Assembly (NCBI GenBank): GCA_021844025.1
Contig: JAKBUF010000005.1
Span: 1 to 35,835, forward strand
DNA from: a bacterium
GTDB taxonomy: Bacteria; Patescibacteriota; Minisyncoccia; UBA6257; JAGOQP01
DNA: 35,835 bases
Direction of reading: 5' to 3'
Part shown: piece after piece, positions 1 through 8,731 of the stretch
Numbering within the stretch: position 1 is the stretch's first letter
Layout: the number at the start of each line of letters is the position of its first letter
The notes under the pieces: model-generated
The model's database searches: none
Told to the model about the DNA's origin: nothing
Seen by the model: the letters and a program-made list of their open reading frames with translations, nothing else
Program-made: the position numbers and the translations under genes

Positions 1-25
1 AGAGTAAAAAATGCAAGATATTTTG

Positions 26-98
26 AGCCACCTCGCGGACTCGGACCGCGGACCTACTGTTTACAAAACAGTTGCTCTACCAGCTGAGCTAAGGTGGC
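26..98 (-). tRNA. tRNA-Thr (anticodon TGT)
   Basis: Reverse complement reads GCCACCT TAGCTCAGCTGGTAGAGCA ACTGTTTTGTAAACAGT ... GGTCCGAGTCC ... AGGTGGC T. Cloverleaf pairs by eye; CCA not encoded. Confidence 0.93.
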
Positions 99-123
99 GT
101 CAGATATACATATAAATTAAATA

Positions 124-209
124 TGGTGCGCCGGGTTGGACTCGAACCAACGATGCCCATTGGGCGGCGGATTTACAGTCCGCTGGAATAGCCGCTATCC
201 GACCGACGC
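124..209 (-). tRNA. tRNA-Tyr (anticodon GTA), class II, CCA encoded
   Basis: Reverse complement GCGTCGG TCGGATAGCGGCTATTCCA GCGGACTGTAAATCCGC CGCCCAATGGGCATC GTTGGTTCGAGTCCAAC CCGGCGC ACCA; acceptor pairs with one G-U. Confidence 0.93.
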
Positions 210-983
210 ATATATATTATTAAACCTCTTTTGGTGTTTTTGGTTTTTGGGATTTATTTCTTTAAAAAATCTTTTAATGTCCTTCCTTTTCGTAAGGTAA
301 ATTTTATGAGAACTTACTTCCGATGGAATATATCCTAGTATAGATAACAAATTTTGTAAACCCTCCAATAAAGGAAGCGAATAATTAGTAAAAGAAATTT
401 GAATACCGTGCCGAATTTTATATACCGATCCATCTGTATCAAAAAAACCTCTTAAAAATCTTCTCATGAATACTTTCTGATAAAAAATCCATTGAGGGAC
501 TCCGATTTGTGATTTTACTTTATTACTCACCAGGCCTCCTTTAAAGAGCCACGATGTCGCTAATGTTGACCCTAGATACACAACCGTATAACCAGAACTT
601 CGAATAGATATCTTTGCAGGAGCATTAAATATTCTCGAAACAAGAGCTTGTACGTATTTTGCGTAGTCCATTTCTTTATTTCCGAGCGTAACGGTTACTT
701 GAAAATGTGAGACGTGCCCATCGCCCAACATCACACCAAAAAACTCCGCAAGATTGCCTGAGTATTTGTTCGGTAATCGTACATCAGAACGCTTCTTAAG
801 ATAATTCTTCTTAAGAGAAGGATTGGTCTGTATCCCCAATCGAACCAACCGTTGGAATACTGTTTGTTGCGCAATATTCAGAATCAAAGAAATTTCTCTG
901 ATTGATTTATTTTGTGTCACATATAACCGCCGCAATTCAGCGTGATTTTCTTTCTCTTCGTTTTTTGTCCATTTCCTTGCCAT
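195..983 (-). CDS. LAGLIDADG-type homing endonuclease with N-terminal HTH-like segment
   Basis: Two dodecapeptide-like motifs (EFFGVMLGDGH, FLRGFFDTDGSV). ORF runs 195..1010; internal start MARKWTKNEE preferred. Stop codon lies inside the tRNA-Tyr 5' end. Confidence 0.85.
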   Translation of the reverse strand: MARKWTKNEEKENHAELRRLYVTQNKSIREISLILNIAQQTVFQRLVRLGIQTNPSLKKNYLKKRSDVRLPNKYSGNLAEFFGVMLGDGHVSHFQVTVTLGNKEMDYAKYVQALVSRIFNAPAKISIRSSGYTVVYLGSTLATSWLFKGGLVSNKVKSQIGVPQWIFYQKVFMRRFLRGFFDTDGSVYKIRHGIQISFTNYSLPLLEGLQNLLSILGYIPSEVSSHKIYLTKRKDIKRFFKEINPKNQKHQKRFNNIYASVG

Positions 984-1010
984 ACTGCACAGTATAGCAC
1001 AGAAAATCAT

Positions 1011-1041
1011 GGATTACCATTGACCACTCCGCCACCCGTGC
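1011..1041 (-). pseudogene. Orphan tRNA 5' fragment (acceptor 5' strand plus D arm)
   Basis: Reverse complement GCACGGGTGGCGGAGTGGTCAATGGTAATCC resembles a class II tRNA 5' half; no matching 3' half (CCCGTGC acceptor strand) follows. Confidence 0.5.
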
Positions 1042-1049
1042 TTTTATTC

Positions 1050-1421
1050 TTATTCTGCGTCAGTCGTTTCCTCTTCTTTTTCGTCTTTCTTTTCTAGCTC
1101 GGCAAACACATGAAGAGAATTTTTCTCGTGTGCTTCCGTTTTCTTCTTTACACTATCCAATTTCTGAGAAACCGCATGATCAACTTTTAAAATTGCAACT
1201 CGGACTCTGCGTAATCCTTTTTCTAAAGAGGTTAGGATTTTTTTGTCCCACGCGTAAATCGTTTCACTTGAGATGTGAAATCGCTTGGATTCCTGCTCCT
1301 CTTGTTGAGCTTGTTCGCGTGCTACTGGGTAGGCACGCGCCAACAAATACACGATTCCCGCGCATGCCAATATAAATATTCCTTCTGCTACGTAAAGTCC
1401 CATATAATTAGTATTATGCAT
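1050..1421 (-). CDS. Hypothetical protein, N-terminal TM helix plus charged coiled coil
   Basis: 123 aa ORF, hydrophobic YVAEGIFILACAGIVYLLA segment then K/E-rich tail; gap-free between tRNA fragment and tsf. Confidence 0.6.
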   Translation of the reverse strand: MHNTNYMGLYVAEGIFILACAGIVYLLARAYPVAREQAQQEEQESKRFHISSETIYAWDKKILTSLEKGLRRVRVAILKVDHAVSQKLDSVKKKTEAHEKNSLHVFAELEKKDEKEEETTDAE

Positions 1422-1497
1422 TATGTATCAAGTATCAAGGAGGGAGAGTTAATAAGCTCTCCCCCACCCCTTAATACTTAATTCTTTATATAGCGTG

Positions 1498-1941
1498 TTA
1501 TATTTCGTATCGGCAAAAACGTTCAATCTTGATGTTTTCTCCAATAGTTGCAATTGCTTGTGTAATACAATCTGAAATCGTTTTCGATGGATCTTTAACG
1601 AATGGCTGCGCCGCTAATTCTTCAACGGTCTGCGGATTCATAGATGCAATTTGCATGGCAATGTGGTGAGCTAATTCTTTAAAAGAATCATTTTTTGCCA
1701 CAAAGTCTGTTTCACAACGCATTTCTAGGAGCACGCCAATGCGCCCCCCGTGAATGTATGCCTCTAAATATCCGGCTCCGGTTTTTCTTTCTCCTTTCTT
1801 TTCTGCTTTTGCAAAACCTCGTTCAAAAATAAGCTGTTTTGCTTTTTCTATATCTCCCCCTGCATCATCAAGCGCCTTTTTGCAATCCATCATGCCTGCA
1901 CCTGTTTCTTCGCGCAGACGCACTATATCTTCGTGTGCCAT
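1498..1941 (-). CDS. tsf: Elongation factor Ts (short form)
   Basis: MAHEDIVRLREETGAGMMDCKKALDDAGGDIEKAKQLI and CETDFVAKND signatures; downstream of rpsB. Confidence 0.95.
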   Translation of the reverse strand: MAHEDIVRLREETGAGMMDCKKALDDAGGDIEKAKQLIFERGFAKAEKKGERKTGAGYLEAYIHGGRIGVLLEMRCETDFVAKNDSFKELAHHIAMQIASMNPQTVEELAAQPFVKDPSKTISDCITQAIATIGENIKIERFCRYEI

Positions 1942-2063
1942 ATATATGAGTTTTAAAGTTATAAAGTTGAAAGTTTTAAAGATTTATTTCACCACATCTC
2001 GCAATGTCCTATAGTGAAACTTGTTTCTGCTATTTGGTTTATAAAGTATACCCATCTCCAAAA

Positions 2064-2843
2064 CTATTTACCAAGATGCGAGATAAGTGAATCTATAACC
2101 CATGCAATAGAAGCCTTGGAATGATCATTTGCGGGAATGAAGTATGAGAATTCATTCGGATCATCGTCGTTATCAATAATTCCCACAATTTGAATCTTTT
2201 TAATGCGTGCTTCATTTAACGCGGTTTTGTGCCCACGCACAGAACTATCTACCACAAACATAATATCAGGAACGCCTGCAAAATCTTCAAGTCCCTTAAA
2301 TTTATGTTCCATTTTTGAAACTTCACGTTCCATAAGTAATCGTTCGCGCTTGGTATATTTAGCAAAGGCTCCTTCTGCTAATCCTTTTTTCTGCTTTTTA
2401 AAATACTCCAAACGTTTTGAGAGTACGCTAAAATTAGTAATAAGCCCACCAATCCATTTATCTACTACAAACGGACAGTTTCCCAATGCTGCCGAGAGCT
2501 TTTCAATGCTTTCACGCGCCGCTGCTTGGGTGCCTACTAATAAAATATTCTTTCCCTCTGTTTTGTTCTTTTTAAGGAACTGGGCAACTATTTCAATTGC
2601 CTGCACGGTTTTTGTAACATCAATCAACTCTATACCATTGCGTACGCTAAAAATATAATCACTAAACCGAGGATTTTTCCTCGATTTTTTGTGCCCATAG
2701 ATAACGCCTGCCTTAGTCATTGCGACTAAAGTATCATCATCAATAGGAGTTTGTTGCAACGCAAACAAGGACGCGAGTTGATCGTTTTTCTTTTCCTCAC
2801 CGGCATTGGCTTGTATTGCCCCTGTTTTTTCTTCGTGTGCCAT
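2064..2843 (-). CDS. rpsB: 30S ribosomal protein S2
   Basis: AGVIYGHKKSRKNPRFSDYIF, WIGGLITNF, PDIMFVVD and NDDDPN motifs typical of S2. Confidence 0.96.
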   Translation of the reverse strand: MAHEEKTGAIQANAGEEKKNDQLASLFALQQTPIDDDTLVAMTKAGVIYGHKKSRKNPRFSDYIFSVRNGIELIDVTKTVQAIEIVAQFLKKNKTEGKNILLVGTQAAARESIEKLSAALGNCPFVVDKWIGGLITNFSVLSKRLEYFKKQKKGLAEGAFAKYTKRERLLMEREVSKMEHKFKGLEDFAGVPDIMFVVDSSVRGHKTALNEARIKKIQIVGIIDNDDDPNEFSYFIPANDHSKASIAWVIDSLISHLGK

Positions 2844-2910
2844 AACTTTGTATTAATTTTATTTATTTCGACGGTTGTGATGGTATCAAAAAAAACATGA
2901 AAAATCAAAT

Positions 2911-2946
2911 AAAAAGGTGCTGAACTTTATCTAACATTCAGCACCT
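2911..2946 (-). terminator. Rho-independent terminator-like hairpin
   Basis: Minus strand GGTGCTGAA TGTTAGATAAAG TTCAGCACC TTTTTATTT. Confidence 0.7.
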
Positions 2947-3202
2947 CACCTACGTAAGTTTTGCGGCCGGGACCGCTATTATAGGATACCCATACAGAGA
3001 TCTGTATGTGATAGCCCGGATCACATGACATCAGCATAGCAGAAAACATCACTCTGAAAACGCGGGGGACCTTCCGGTTCTCGCGGAAGGAAAACCAAAC
3101 AACAATAAGAATTCGCGAGCTTCTTTTGTTGATCAGTTGGGATGAGGATTGCGCTTGCTGTTATCTATGCGGGTACTAATAGTAATTCATGTATTTGTAT
3201 AC
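2917..3202 (-). ncRNA. Candidate structured ncRNA or rpsB leader, family not recognised
   Basis: About 290 nt without a convincing ORF. Promoter-like TTGCTG-N16-TATAAT upstream, internal hairpins (CCTTCCGcgagaaCCGGAAGG; CCGGGCTAT...ATAGCGGTCCCGG) and a terminator-like hairpin plus T tract at the 3' end. Confidence 0.5.
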
Positions 3203-3208
3203 GCATGA

Positions 3209-3236
3209 ATTATACTTGCCCCTGTTTTTTCAGCAA
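3209..3236 (-). promoter_or_regulatory. Sigma70-like promoter for the ncRNA candidate
   Basis: Minus strand TTGCTG - 16 nt - TATAAT. Confidence 0.5.
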
Positions 3237-3289
3237 ATACAAATGGGTACTATCAAGCAGTATAAAAAATATTTATTTGTGAAGCAAGT

Positions 3290-3964
3290 TTACTTTGTAT
3301 TCCTCCACTGTTCTATTCTCTTATGATCTCCTGAGAGTAAGTCTTTGGGAACTCGCCACGATTTTTTCTTATTTTTACTGTCTGGGTAATATACTTCCGG
3401 ACGGGTGTAGGTTGGGTAACTTCCTTTTATATCTTCAAGGGATTCAGTTTTTCCTAATACTCCAGGGATAAAGCGAGAAACCGCGTCTATAACCATCATA
3501 GCGGGTATTTCTCCCCCGGTGAGCACTACGTTCCCAACCGAAAGTTCTTCATCTGCAATATATTGAGCGACTCGCTCATCAACGCCTTCATAATGACCAC
3601 AAATAAATATTACATGATCATATTTTGTTAGCCGCTTTGCTTCTTGTTGGGTAAAAAGTTTTCCTCTAGTGCTAAATAAAATAGTCCGGATTTTTGGTTT
3701 CTTTTTTGTGCGAGTGTTGTTCTTTATAACTTTTAACTTTAAACTTTGAACTGCCGCGTGTATGGGCTGAATCTGCAATACCATTCCTGGTCCCCCGCCA
3801 TATGGTTTTTCATCAACTTTATGATGTTTTTTATCGTTGGAAAAATTACGCAATTGATATGCCTGTACGGAAAAAGTTTTGTTTTTTTGTGCTCTTCCTA
3901 AAATAGACGTATTAAAATACGAATTAAAAAGCTCGGGAAATAAGGTTAGGACGTGGAAAACCAT
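3290..3964 (-). CDS. trmD: tRNA (guanine-N1)-methyltransferase
   Basis: MVFHVLTLFPELF, PYGGGPGMVLQ, ICGHYEGVDERV, LTGGEIPAMMVIDAVSRFIPGVLG. Confidence 0.96.
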   Translation of the reverse strand: MVFHVLTLFPELFNSYFNTSILGRAQKNKTFSVQAYQLRNFSNDKKHHKVDEKPYGGGPGMVLQIQPIHAAVQSLKLKVIKNNTRTKKKPKIRTILFSTRGKLFTQQEAKRLTKYDHVIFICGHYEGVDERVAQYIADEELSVGNVVLTGGEIPAMMVIDAVSRFIPGVLGKTESLEDIKGSYPTYTRPEVYYPDSKNKKKSWRVPKDLLSGDHKRIEQWRNTK

Positions 3965-3969
3965 AGGAT

Positions 3970-4073
3970 AATTTTCAATTTACAATTTTGCAATTTCCAT
4001 TAAATTTTCAATGAAATAATTTAAAATTGGTTCGTTGTATAATTGGATAATTAATTGGAAATTGATAATTGAT
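3970..4073. repeat. AT-rich intergenic repeat, copy A
   Basis: AATTTTCAATTTACAATTTTGCAATTTCCATTAAATTTTCA ... AATTGGAAATTGATAATTGAT. Confidence 0.65.
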
Positions 4074-4106
4074 ATCCGAAAATTTTTATGCCCATTCATT
4101 AAACCA

Positions 4107-4139
4107 CAAACCCCGTTCTTTTAAAAGAAACGGGGTTTG
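4107..4139. terminator. Bidirectional-type terminator hairpin
   Basis: CAAACCCCGTT cttttaaaag AAACGGGGTTTG inverted repeat downstream of the KH-domain gene. Confidence 0.6.
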
Positions 4140-4159
4140 GAGAAACAATAAAAATTGTT

Positions 4160-4489
4160 TTAAAGATTTTTCAATTCTTCCATTGCTTTATCAACATCTG
4201 AAGGCTCTTCGCTTACGTGTTGACGAGGCATGGGACCTCCTTCCGGTTCAAGAATCTTGAGATTTACGCGAGCATTATTCTTCATACCCACGATACGCAA
4301 CAAGGAACGAATTGATTTTGCAGTCGATCCCTGGCGGCCCACTATCTGACCCATGTCAGCGCGGTTCACTTTGAGAGTGAGTAATACTCCCATCTCGTCA
4401 ATTTTTCGTTCGACTACCACATCGCTGGGGTTGTCTACGATTGATTTTACGAGAAATTCAAGAAATTCTTGGTCTCTGAATTTTTCCAT
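4160..4489 (-). CDS. khpA: KH-domain RNA-binding protein (KhpA/YlqC-like)
   Basis: Small protein with ADMGQIVGRQGSTAKSIRSLLR KH signature, next to rpsP. Confidence 0.85.
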   Translation of the reverse strand: MEKFRDQEFLEFLVKSIVDNPSDVVVERKIDEMGVLLTLKVNRADMGQIVGRQGSTAKSIRSLLRIVGMKNNARVNLKILEPEGGPMPRQHVSEEPSDVDKAMEELKNL

Positions 4490-4543
4490 GAATGTCTGTG
4501 TTTCTTGATTAGCGACCTTTATTATAATCTTTCAGTAATAATT

Positions 4544-4906
4544 TTATTCGGCAGCCGGTGCTTCTATTGCCGCCTCGGCTACTACTTCGGTTGCTGCTTT
4601 AGCAACTGGCTCGGTAGATGGTTGCGTAGACGGCTCTTGCTTTGACTTTTTATGCAGAGGAATTTTGGCTCCTTCTAGGACTTTCGCGGTTATTAAAATA
4701 TTGTGTACTGAATCAGTTGGAACGGCACCTGATTTTATCCAGTGTTGTACGCGATCCTTATTTACCAAAAACTTATTGGTATGCGGATTGTACCAACCAA
4801 GGTCTTCTAAAAATTTACCGTTTAGTTTGTCGCGTTTTTCATTCACCACAATGCGGTATGAAATCTGCTTCTTTTTCCCAATCGGACGTAATTTAATTGC
4901 TAACAT
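4544..4906 (-). CDS. rpsP: 30S ribosomal protein S16 with Ala/Glu/Pro/Thr-rich tail
   Basis: MLAIKLRPIGKKKQISYRIVVNEKRDKLNGKFLEDLGWYNP. Confidence 0.95.
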   Translation of the reverse strand: MLAIKLRPIGKKKQISYRIVVNEKRDKLNGKFLEDLGWYNPHTNKFLVNKDRVQHWIKSGAVPTDSVHNILITAKVLEGAKIPLHKKSKQEPSTQPSTEPVAKAATEVVAEAAIEAPAAE

Positions 4907-4983
4907 GAATATAAATTTAGTTCTGATATGTAAAGTATAGTACGCGAAAATGTAAAAGGAGTCAAGGATAAATATTTGCTACG

Positions 4984-5082
4984 ATTTTCAGTTTACAATT
5001 TTGCAATTTTCATTAAATTTTCAGTTATATAGTTTTAAAATTGAATTATTGAGACTTGATTGGAAATTGATAATTGAAAATT
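4984..5082. repeat. AT-rich intergenic repeat, copy B
   Basis: ATTTTCAGTTTACAATTTTGCAATTTTCATTAAATTTTCA ... TTGGAAATTGATAATTGAAAATT; clear homology to copy A. Confidence 0.65.
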
Positions 5083-5103
5083 AAAAATTAAAAATTCTTT
5101 CTC

Positions 5104-7320
5104 TTACACCATTTTCAGAGAAAGTACCTTTGACCCCCCTCCCTCATCCATCGTCACTCCATATAAAATATCTGCCGCTTCCATAGTCACTCGGTTATGG
5201 GTTACCACCACAAACTGTGTGTGAGACGCAAATGTTTTAATAAGCTCACTGAATCGACGCGAATTTTTTTCATCTAATGCACTGTCTACTTCATCTAACA
5301 CCAAAAACGGAGGCGGGCTTACCGAAATTAATGCAAATAGAACCGCTAGAGATACAAGACTTTTTTCTCCTCCCGAGAGCATTTCTAGGCTCGTTATTTT
5401 TTTCTGTGGAATAGAGAGATCAATATCAATTCCGAACGCCTCTTCTTGGGTCTCTTTTTCTTCGTCTTCACCCATAGACGTTGTCGGTGTGGTAGACTCT
5501 TCTCCCTCTGGGATTACTGTATTTGTTTTTTCTTTTTGCATTACTTTCATTTTTCCAAATCCCCCTCCAAACATGAGGCGGAAGAAATTATTAAACTCTT
5601 CATTTACTTTTTTGAATGACTCGTGAAACTGCGTGGTTATTTTTTCATCTAACTCATGAATTAAGGCGAATAGATCAGTTGATGCTTTTTCGAGATCCTG
5701 TGACTCTTTGGTAAGGTGCGTATAATGTGCCTCAACTTCCTGTGCTTCTTTTATAATGCTTTCATCTATATCTCCAATGCTGGTTATTTCTCCCCGTAAT
5801 CGCATACTTTCTCGCTCCCTTTCTGCTAATTCTTGTTCGCTGGTAATTGGAGTAAATGAATTTTGGTGCGCGTGGCGTGCAAAATTTTCATATAACCCTC
5901 CAACCGATGCAATATAATTACGCAGTTCTTCTTGTTTGTAGGTGTTTTTTTCCTGATCAAACCGAATACGTTCTATGCGTTCTTCAACCTCACGTATGCG
6001 CCCACGTGTTTGTTCTAGTTTTGAAAAAGCTTCTTTGTACCGAGTGTTAAATGTTTCAAAGCCGTGAGATACCTCTTGTTCTTGATGTTCAATAGATTTT
6101 ATATTCTCTTCTATGGCGTGTACCGCTTGTACTAACTCTTCTTTTTCTTGTGTTCTTTTGTGTGTGTTGTCTGGGATATTATTTTTTTCTTGTTTGGTCT
6201 CGTACAACTGCTCAATGTGCTCCAGAGCAGTACGTAACAATTTTTTAATACCCTCAAATTCCCCTTGTTCCAGAGCTTGTTGCAAAGTGCTTTTAACACT
6301 CTGAAGGGCCTTTTTTGCCTCGTCTAGAGAAATTGATCCGTGCTTTTCTTGCGCATGTGTATGTTCTAATTCAGCTTCCACACGATACAATTGCCGCTCC
6401 AGTTCAGATTTTTTATTGAATAATACCCGTTTCTGTTCTTGAATATCACGCATGTTCTGCGATGAAAGCGACGATTTTTCTAATTCATACAACGCACGTT
6501 GTTCTTCTTGTTCTTGATTTTTAAGGTTTAGTAATTGCTCTTCATGCTGTGGCAAAGGTTGTGTAATACGCTCTGCTTCGTGAGTCAGTGTATGTATTTT
6601 ACTCGCAAATATGTGGGTTTCTACTTCTTGTAATCGTTGTTCAATTTCACTTCTTTTTTCCCAACGCGATGTTTGGCGCTTCAGCATGCGCAAACGTGGA
6701 CCCACCTCTTGAATCATTGCTTGTATTTTTTCTAGATTAATTTTGGTGTTTTTTAGTTTGCGTTGACTTTCTGCTTTTTTTAATTGAAACTCGCGTAATC
6801 CTAAAATTTCCTGCACCATCATCATGCGTTCTTGTGGAGATGCTTTTACAAAAATATCCCCTGATCCTTGCCCAATAATGGTAAGACCACGTGTACCCAA
6901 TTTTATTTTTGAAAAGAAATCAATAATATCTTTCAAACGCACTTCAGCATCGTTAATAAAGTATTCTGAGTTACCGGTGCGACTTACCTTACGAGTAATC
7001 ACCACCTCTTTAAAATCAACGGGTAACTTTCCAAGCGCGTTATCAAACACCAAACTCACCTGCGCCTGGGACATGCGAGGTTTTTTTGTACTTCCCGCAA
7101 AAATAAGATCTTCAATTTTTGCTCCGCGTAGATTTTTTGCCTCTCGCTCTCCCAACAACCAACGAATAGCATCAATAACATTTGATTTTCCCGAACCATT
7201 CGGCCCCACAACCCCCACAATACCTGCTCCAAATTCAAAAATAGTCTTTTGCGCAAAAGACTTAAATCCATTTACTTCTAAGCGTTTTAGGAACATGGTG
7301 TTTAAATTTTCAAATATCAA
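5104..7320 (-). CDS. smc: SMC-family chromosome segregation ATPase, short form (start may be internal, MFLKRLEVNGFKSF)
   Basis: Walker A GPNGSGKSN, signature LSGGEKSLVSLAVLFAL, Walker B LVLDEVDSALDEKN; only 738 aa. Confidence 0.92.
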   Translation of the reverse strand: MIFENLNTMFLKRLEVNGFKSFAQKTIFEFGAGIVGVVGPNGSGKSNVIDAIRWLLGEREAKNLRGAKIEDLIFAGSTKKPRMSQAQVSLVFDNALGKLPVDFKEVVITRKVSRTGNSEYFINDAEVRLKDIIDFFSKIKLGTRGLTIIGQGSGDIFVKASPQERMMMVQEILGLREFQLKKAESQRKLKNTKINLEKIQAMIQEVGPRLRMLKRQTSRWEKRSEIEQRLQEVETHIFASKIHTLTHEAERITQPLPQHEEQLLNLKNQEQEEQRALYELEKSSLSSQNMRDIQEQKRVLFNKKSELERQLYRVEAELEHTHAQEKHGSISLDEAKKALQSVKSTLQQALEQGEFEGIKKLLRTALEHIEQLYETKQEKNNIPDNTHKRTQEKEELVQAVHAIEENIKSIEHQEQEVSHGFETFNTRYKEAFSKLEQTRGRIREVEERIERIRFDQEKNTYKQEELRNYIASVGGLYENFARHAHQNSFTPITSEQELAERERESMRLRGEITSIGDIDESIIKEAQEVEAHYTHLTKESQDLEKASTDLFALIHELDEKITTQFHESFKKVNEEFNNFFRLMFGGGFGKMKVMQKEKTNTVIPEGEESTTPTTSMGEDEEKETQEEAFGIDIDLSIPQKKITSLEMLSGGEKSLVSLAVLFALISVSPPPFLVLDEVDSALDEKNSRRFSELIKTFASHTQFVVVTHNRVTMEAADILYGVTMDEGGGSKVLSLKMV

Positions 7321-7414
7321 TCCGCTATCTGGCGGACCAATTTACAATCAATGATCAATTATACAATTATCCAATTGAAAATTCACTGGAAATTGACAAT
7401 TGGAAACTGAAAAT
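7304..7414. repeat. AT-rich intergenic repeat, copy C, carrying TCCGC-tatctg-GCGGA
   Basis: TTTTCAAATATCAA..CAATTGAAAATTCACTGGAAATTGACAATTGGAAACTGAAAATT. Confidence 0.6.
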
Positions 7415-7424
7415 TATGAATATT

Positions 7425-8117
7425 TTACTCTTCTAGGCTTTCCAGTGCATTACGCGCGGCCTCAACTTCGGCTTCTTGTTTTGAATACCCTTTCCCCTGC
7501 GCAACTTGTTTGTCTTTAATAAATACTCCTACCACAAATTCCTTACGGTGGTCAGGTCCTGATTGTGAAATGACTTGATATCCAGGGGTGGTTTTAAATT
7601 TTTCCTGCGCGCGTTCTTGAAACAAGCTCTTGGCATCTTTAAATAGCTGCTTTTCTACAATTTCATCTACGTGAGAAAACACCTGCTGTGCAATAAATTG
7701 AGCAGCAATTTCGTACCCTTGGTCAAGATATATGGCCCCCAACAATGCCTCAAACGCATTAGCTAAAATTACCTCGCGGGCGCGGCCGGTGTCCTTCTCT
7801 TCTCCGCGAGAGAGTAATAAGTAGTCTCCTAAAGAAATATCGCGAGCGATTTGGGCAAGTGATATATAATTTACCATTGCCGCTCGAACGCTGGTTAAAT
7901 ATCCCTCGTCTTTTTGAGGATATTTTTTAAACAAGGCTTCAGTAATTGCCAGTTCTAAAACTGCGTCCCCTAAAAATTCCAGCCGTTCATTATGTGGCAA
8001 CGGCCAATCCTGATTTTCATTTAAATATGAGCGGTGCGTGCATGCCTCATGCAAGAAATCAATTTTATGAAATGTAACACCGATTTGTTTTTGAAATACA
8101 CTAAAATCTGGAAGCAT
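7425..8117 (-). CDS. rnc: Ribonuclease III
   Basis: NERLEFLGDAVLELAIT signature and C-terminal dsRBD (GYSKQEAEVEAARNAL). Confidence 0.96.
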   Translation of the reverse strand: MLPDFSVFQKQIGVTFHKIDFLHEACTHRSYLNENQDWPLPHNERLEFLGDAVLELAITEALFKKYPQKDEGYLTSVRAAMVNYISLAQIARDISLGDYLLLSRGEEKDTGRAREVILANAFEALLGAIYLDQGYEIAAQFIAQQVFSHVDEIVEKQLFKDAKSLFQERAQEKFKTTPGYQVISQSGPDHRKEFVVGVFIKDKQVAQGKGYSKQEAEVEAARNALESLEE

Positions 8118-8142
8118 TGATTTGGGATTTTCAAATATCTAT

Positions 8143-8601
8143 TTATTTCTCATTCTTTTCTTTTTCTCCCGACTCTTTGTCGATTTGTTCAATTTGCTTA
8201 TATACCGTACCTAAAACACCGTTAATAAACCGTCCGGAGTTAATACCTCCGTAGTTTTTAGCTAATTCAATTGCCTCATTAATTGCCACTTTATAGGGAA
8301 CCTCATCGTGGTTTGCATACATGAGTTCATATACCCCAATACGCAATACATTCCTGTCTATAAAGGTAATTTGATCAAACGGCCATTCAACTGCCGACGC
8401 CGTAATGACCCCATCAATTTCTTGGAGGTGTTGGGTTATGCCTTTTATTATATTCCACACAAATTCTGGCTCATCAATCCCGGGACCGAATTCGCCCATG
8501 TTGCGTTGCACAATTCCAACCAGATCGGTCTGTTTTCCGGAGAAATCCCATTCATACAACGATTGTAATACGATTGAGCGTGCGAGATGACGGGTAGCCA
8601 T
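8143..8601 (-). CDS. nusB: Transcription antitermination factor NusB
   Basis: [44 protein letters not shown]. Confidence 0.94.
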   Translation of the reverse strand: MATRHLARSIVLQSLYEWDFSGKQTDLVGIVQRNMGEFGPGIDEPEFVWNIIKGITQHLQEIDGVITASAVEWPFDQITFIDRNVLRIGVYELMYANHDEVPYKVAINEAIELAKNYGGINSGRFINGVLGTVYKQIEQIDKESGEKEKNEK

Positions 8602-8610
8602 AAATGTATA

Positions 8611-8719
8611 AAATTTTCAAATATCAATTTCCAATTTTCAATCAATGAATTAAATAATCAATTAAAAAATTATCTAAATGAAAATTCACTGAAAATTGAT
8701 AATTGGAAACTGAAAATTG
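8611..8719. repeat. AT-rich intergenic repeat, copy D
   Basis: AAATTTTCAAATATCAATTTCC ... GAAAATTCACTGAAAATTGATAATTGGAAACTGAAAATTGG; close to copy C. Confidence 0.65.
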
Positions 8720-8731
8720 GAGAAATAATTT

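Noticed and set aside
2203-2658. 151-aa plus-strand ORF
   Set aside because: Antisense to rpsB with no recognisable features.
2911-3236. Assigning the ncRNA candidate to tmRNA, RNase P RNA, SRP RNA or 6S RNA
   Set aside because: No tRNA-like domain with TTCGA arm or tag ORF, no GAGGAAAGTCC-type core, no SRP GNRA/asymmetric loop signature, no 6S central bubble identifiable by eye.
6824-7354. 176-aa plus-strand ORF
   Set aside because: Opposite the conserved ATPase end of smc; shadow ORF.
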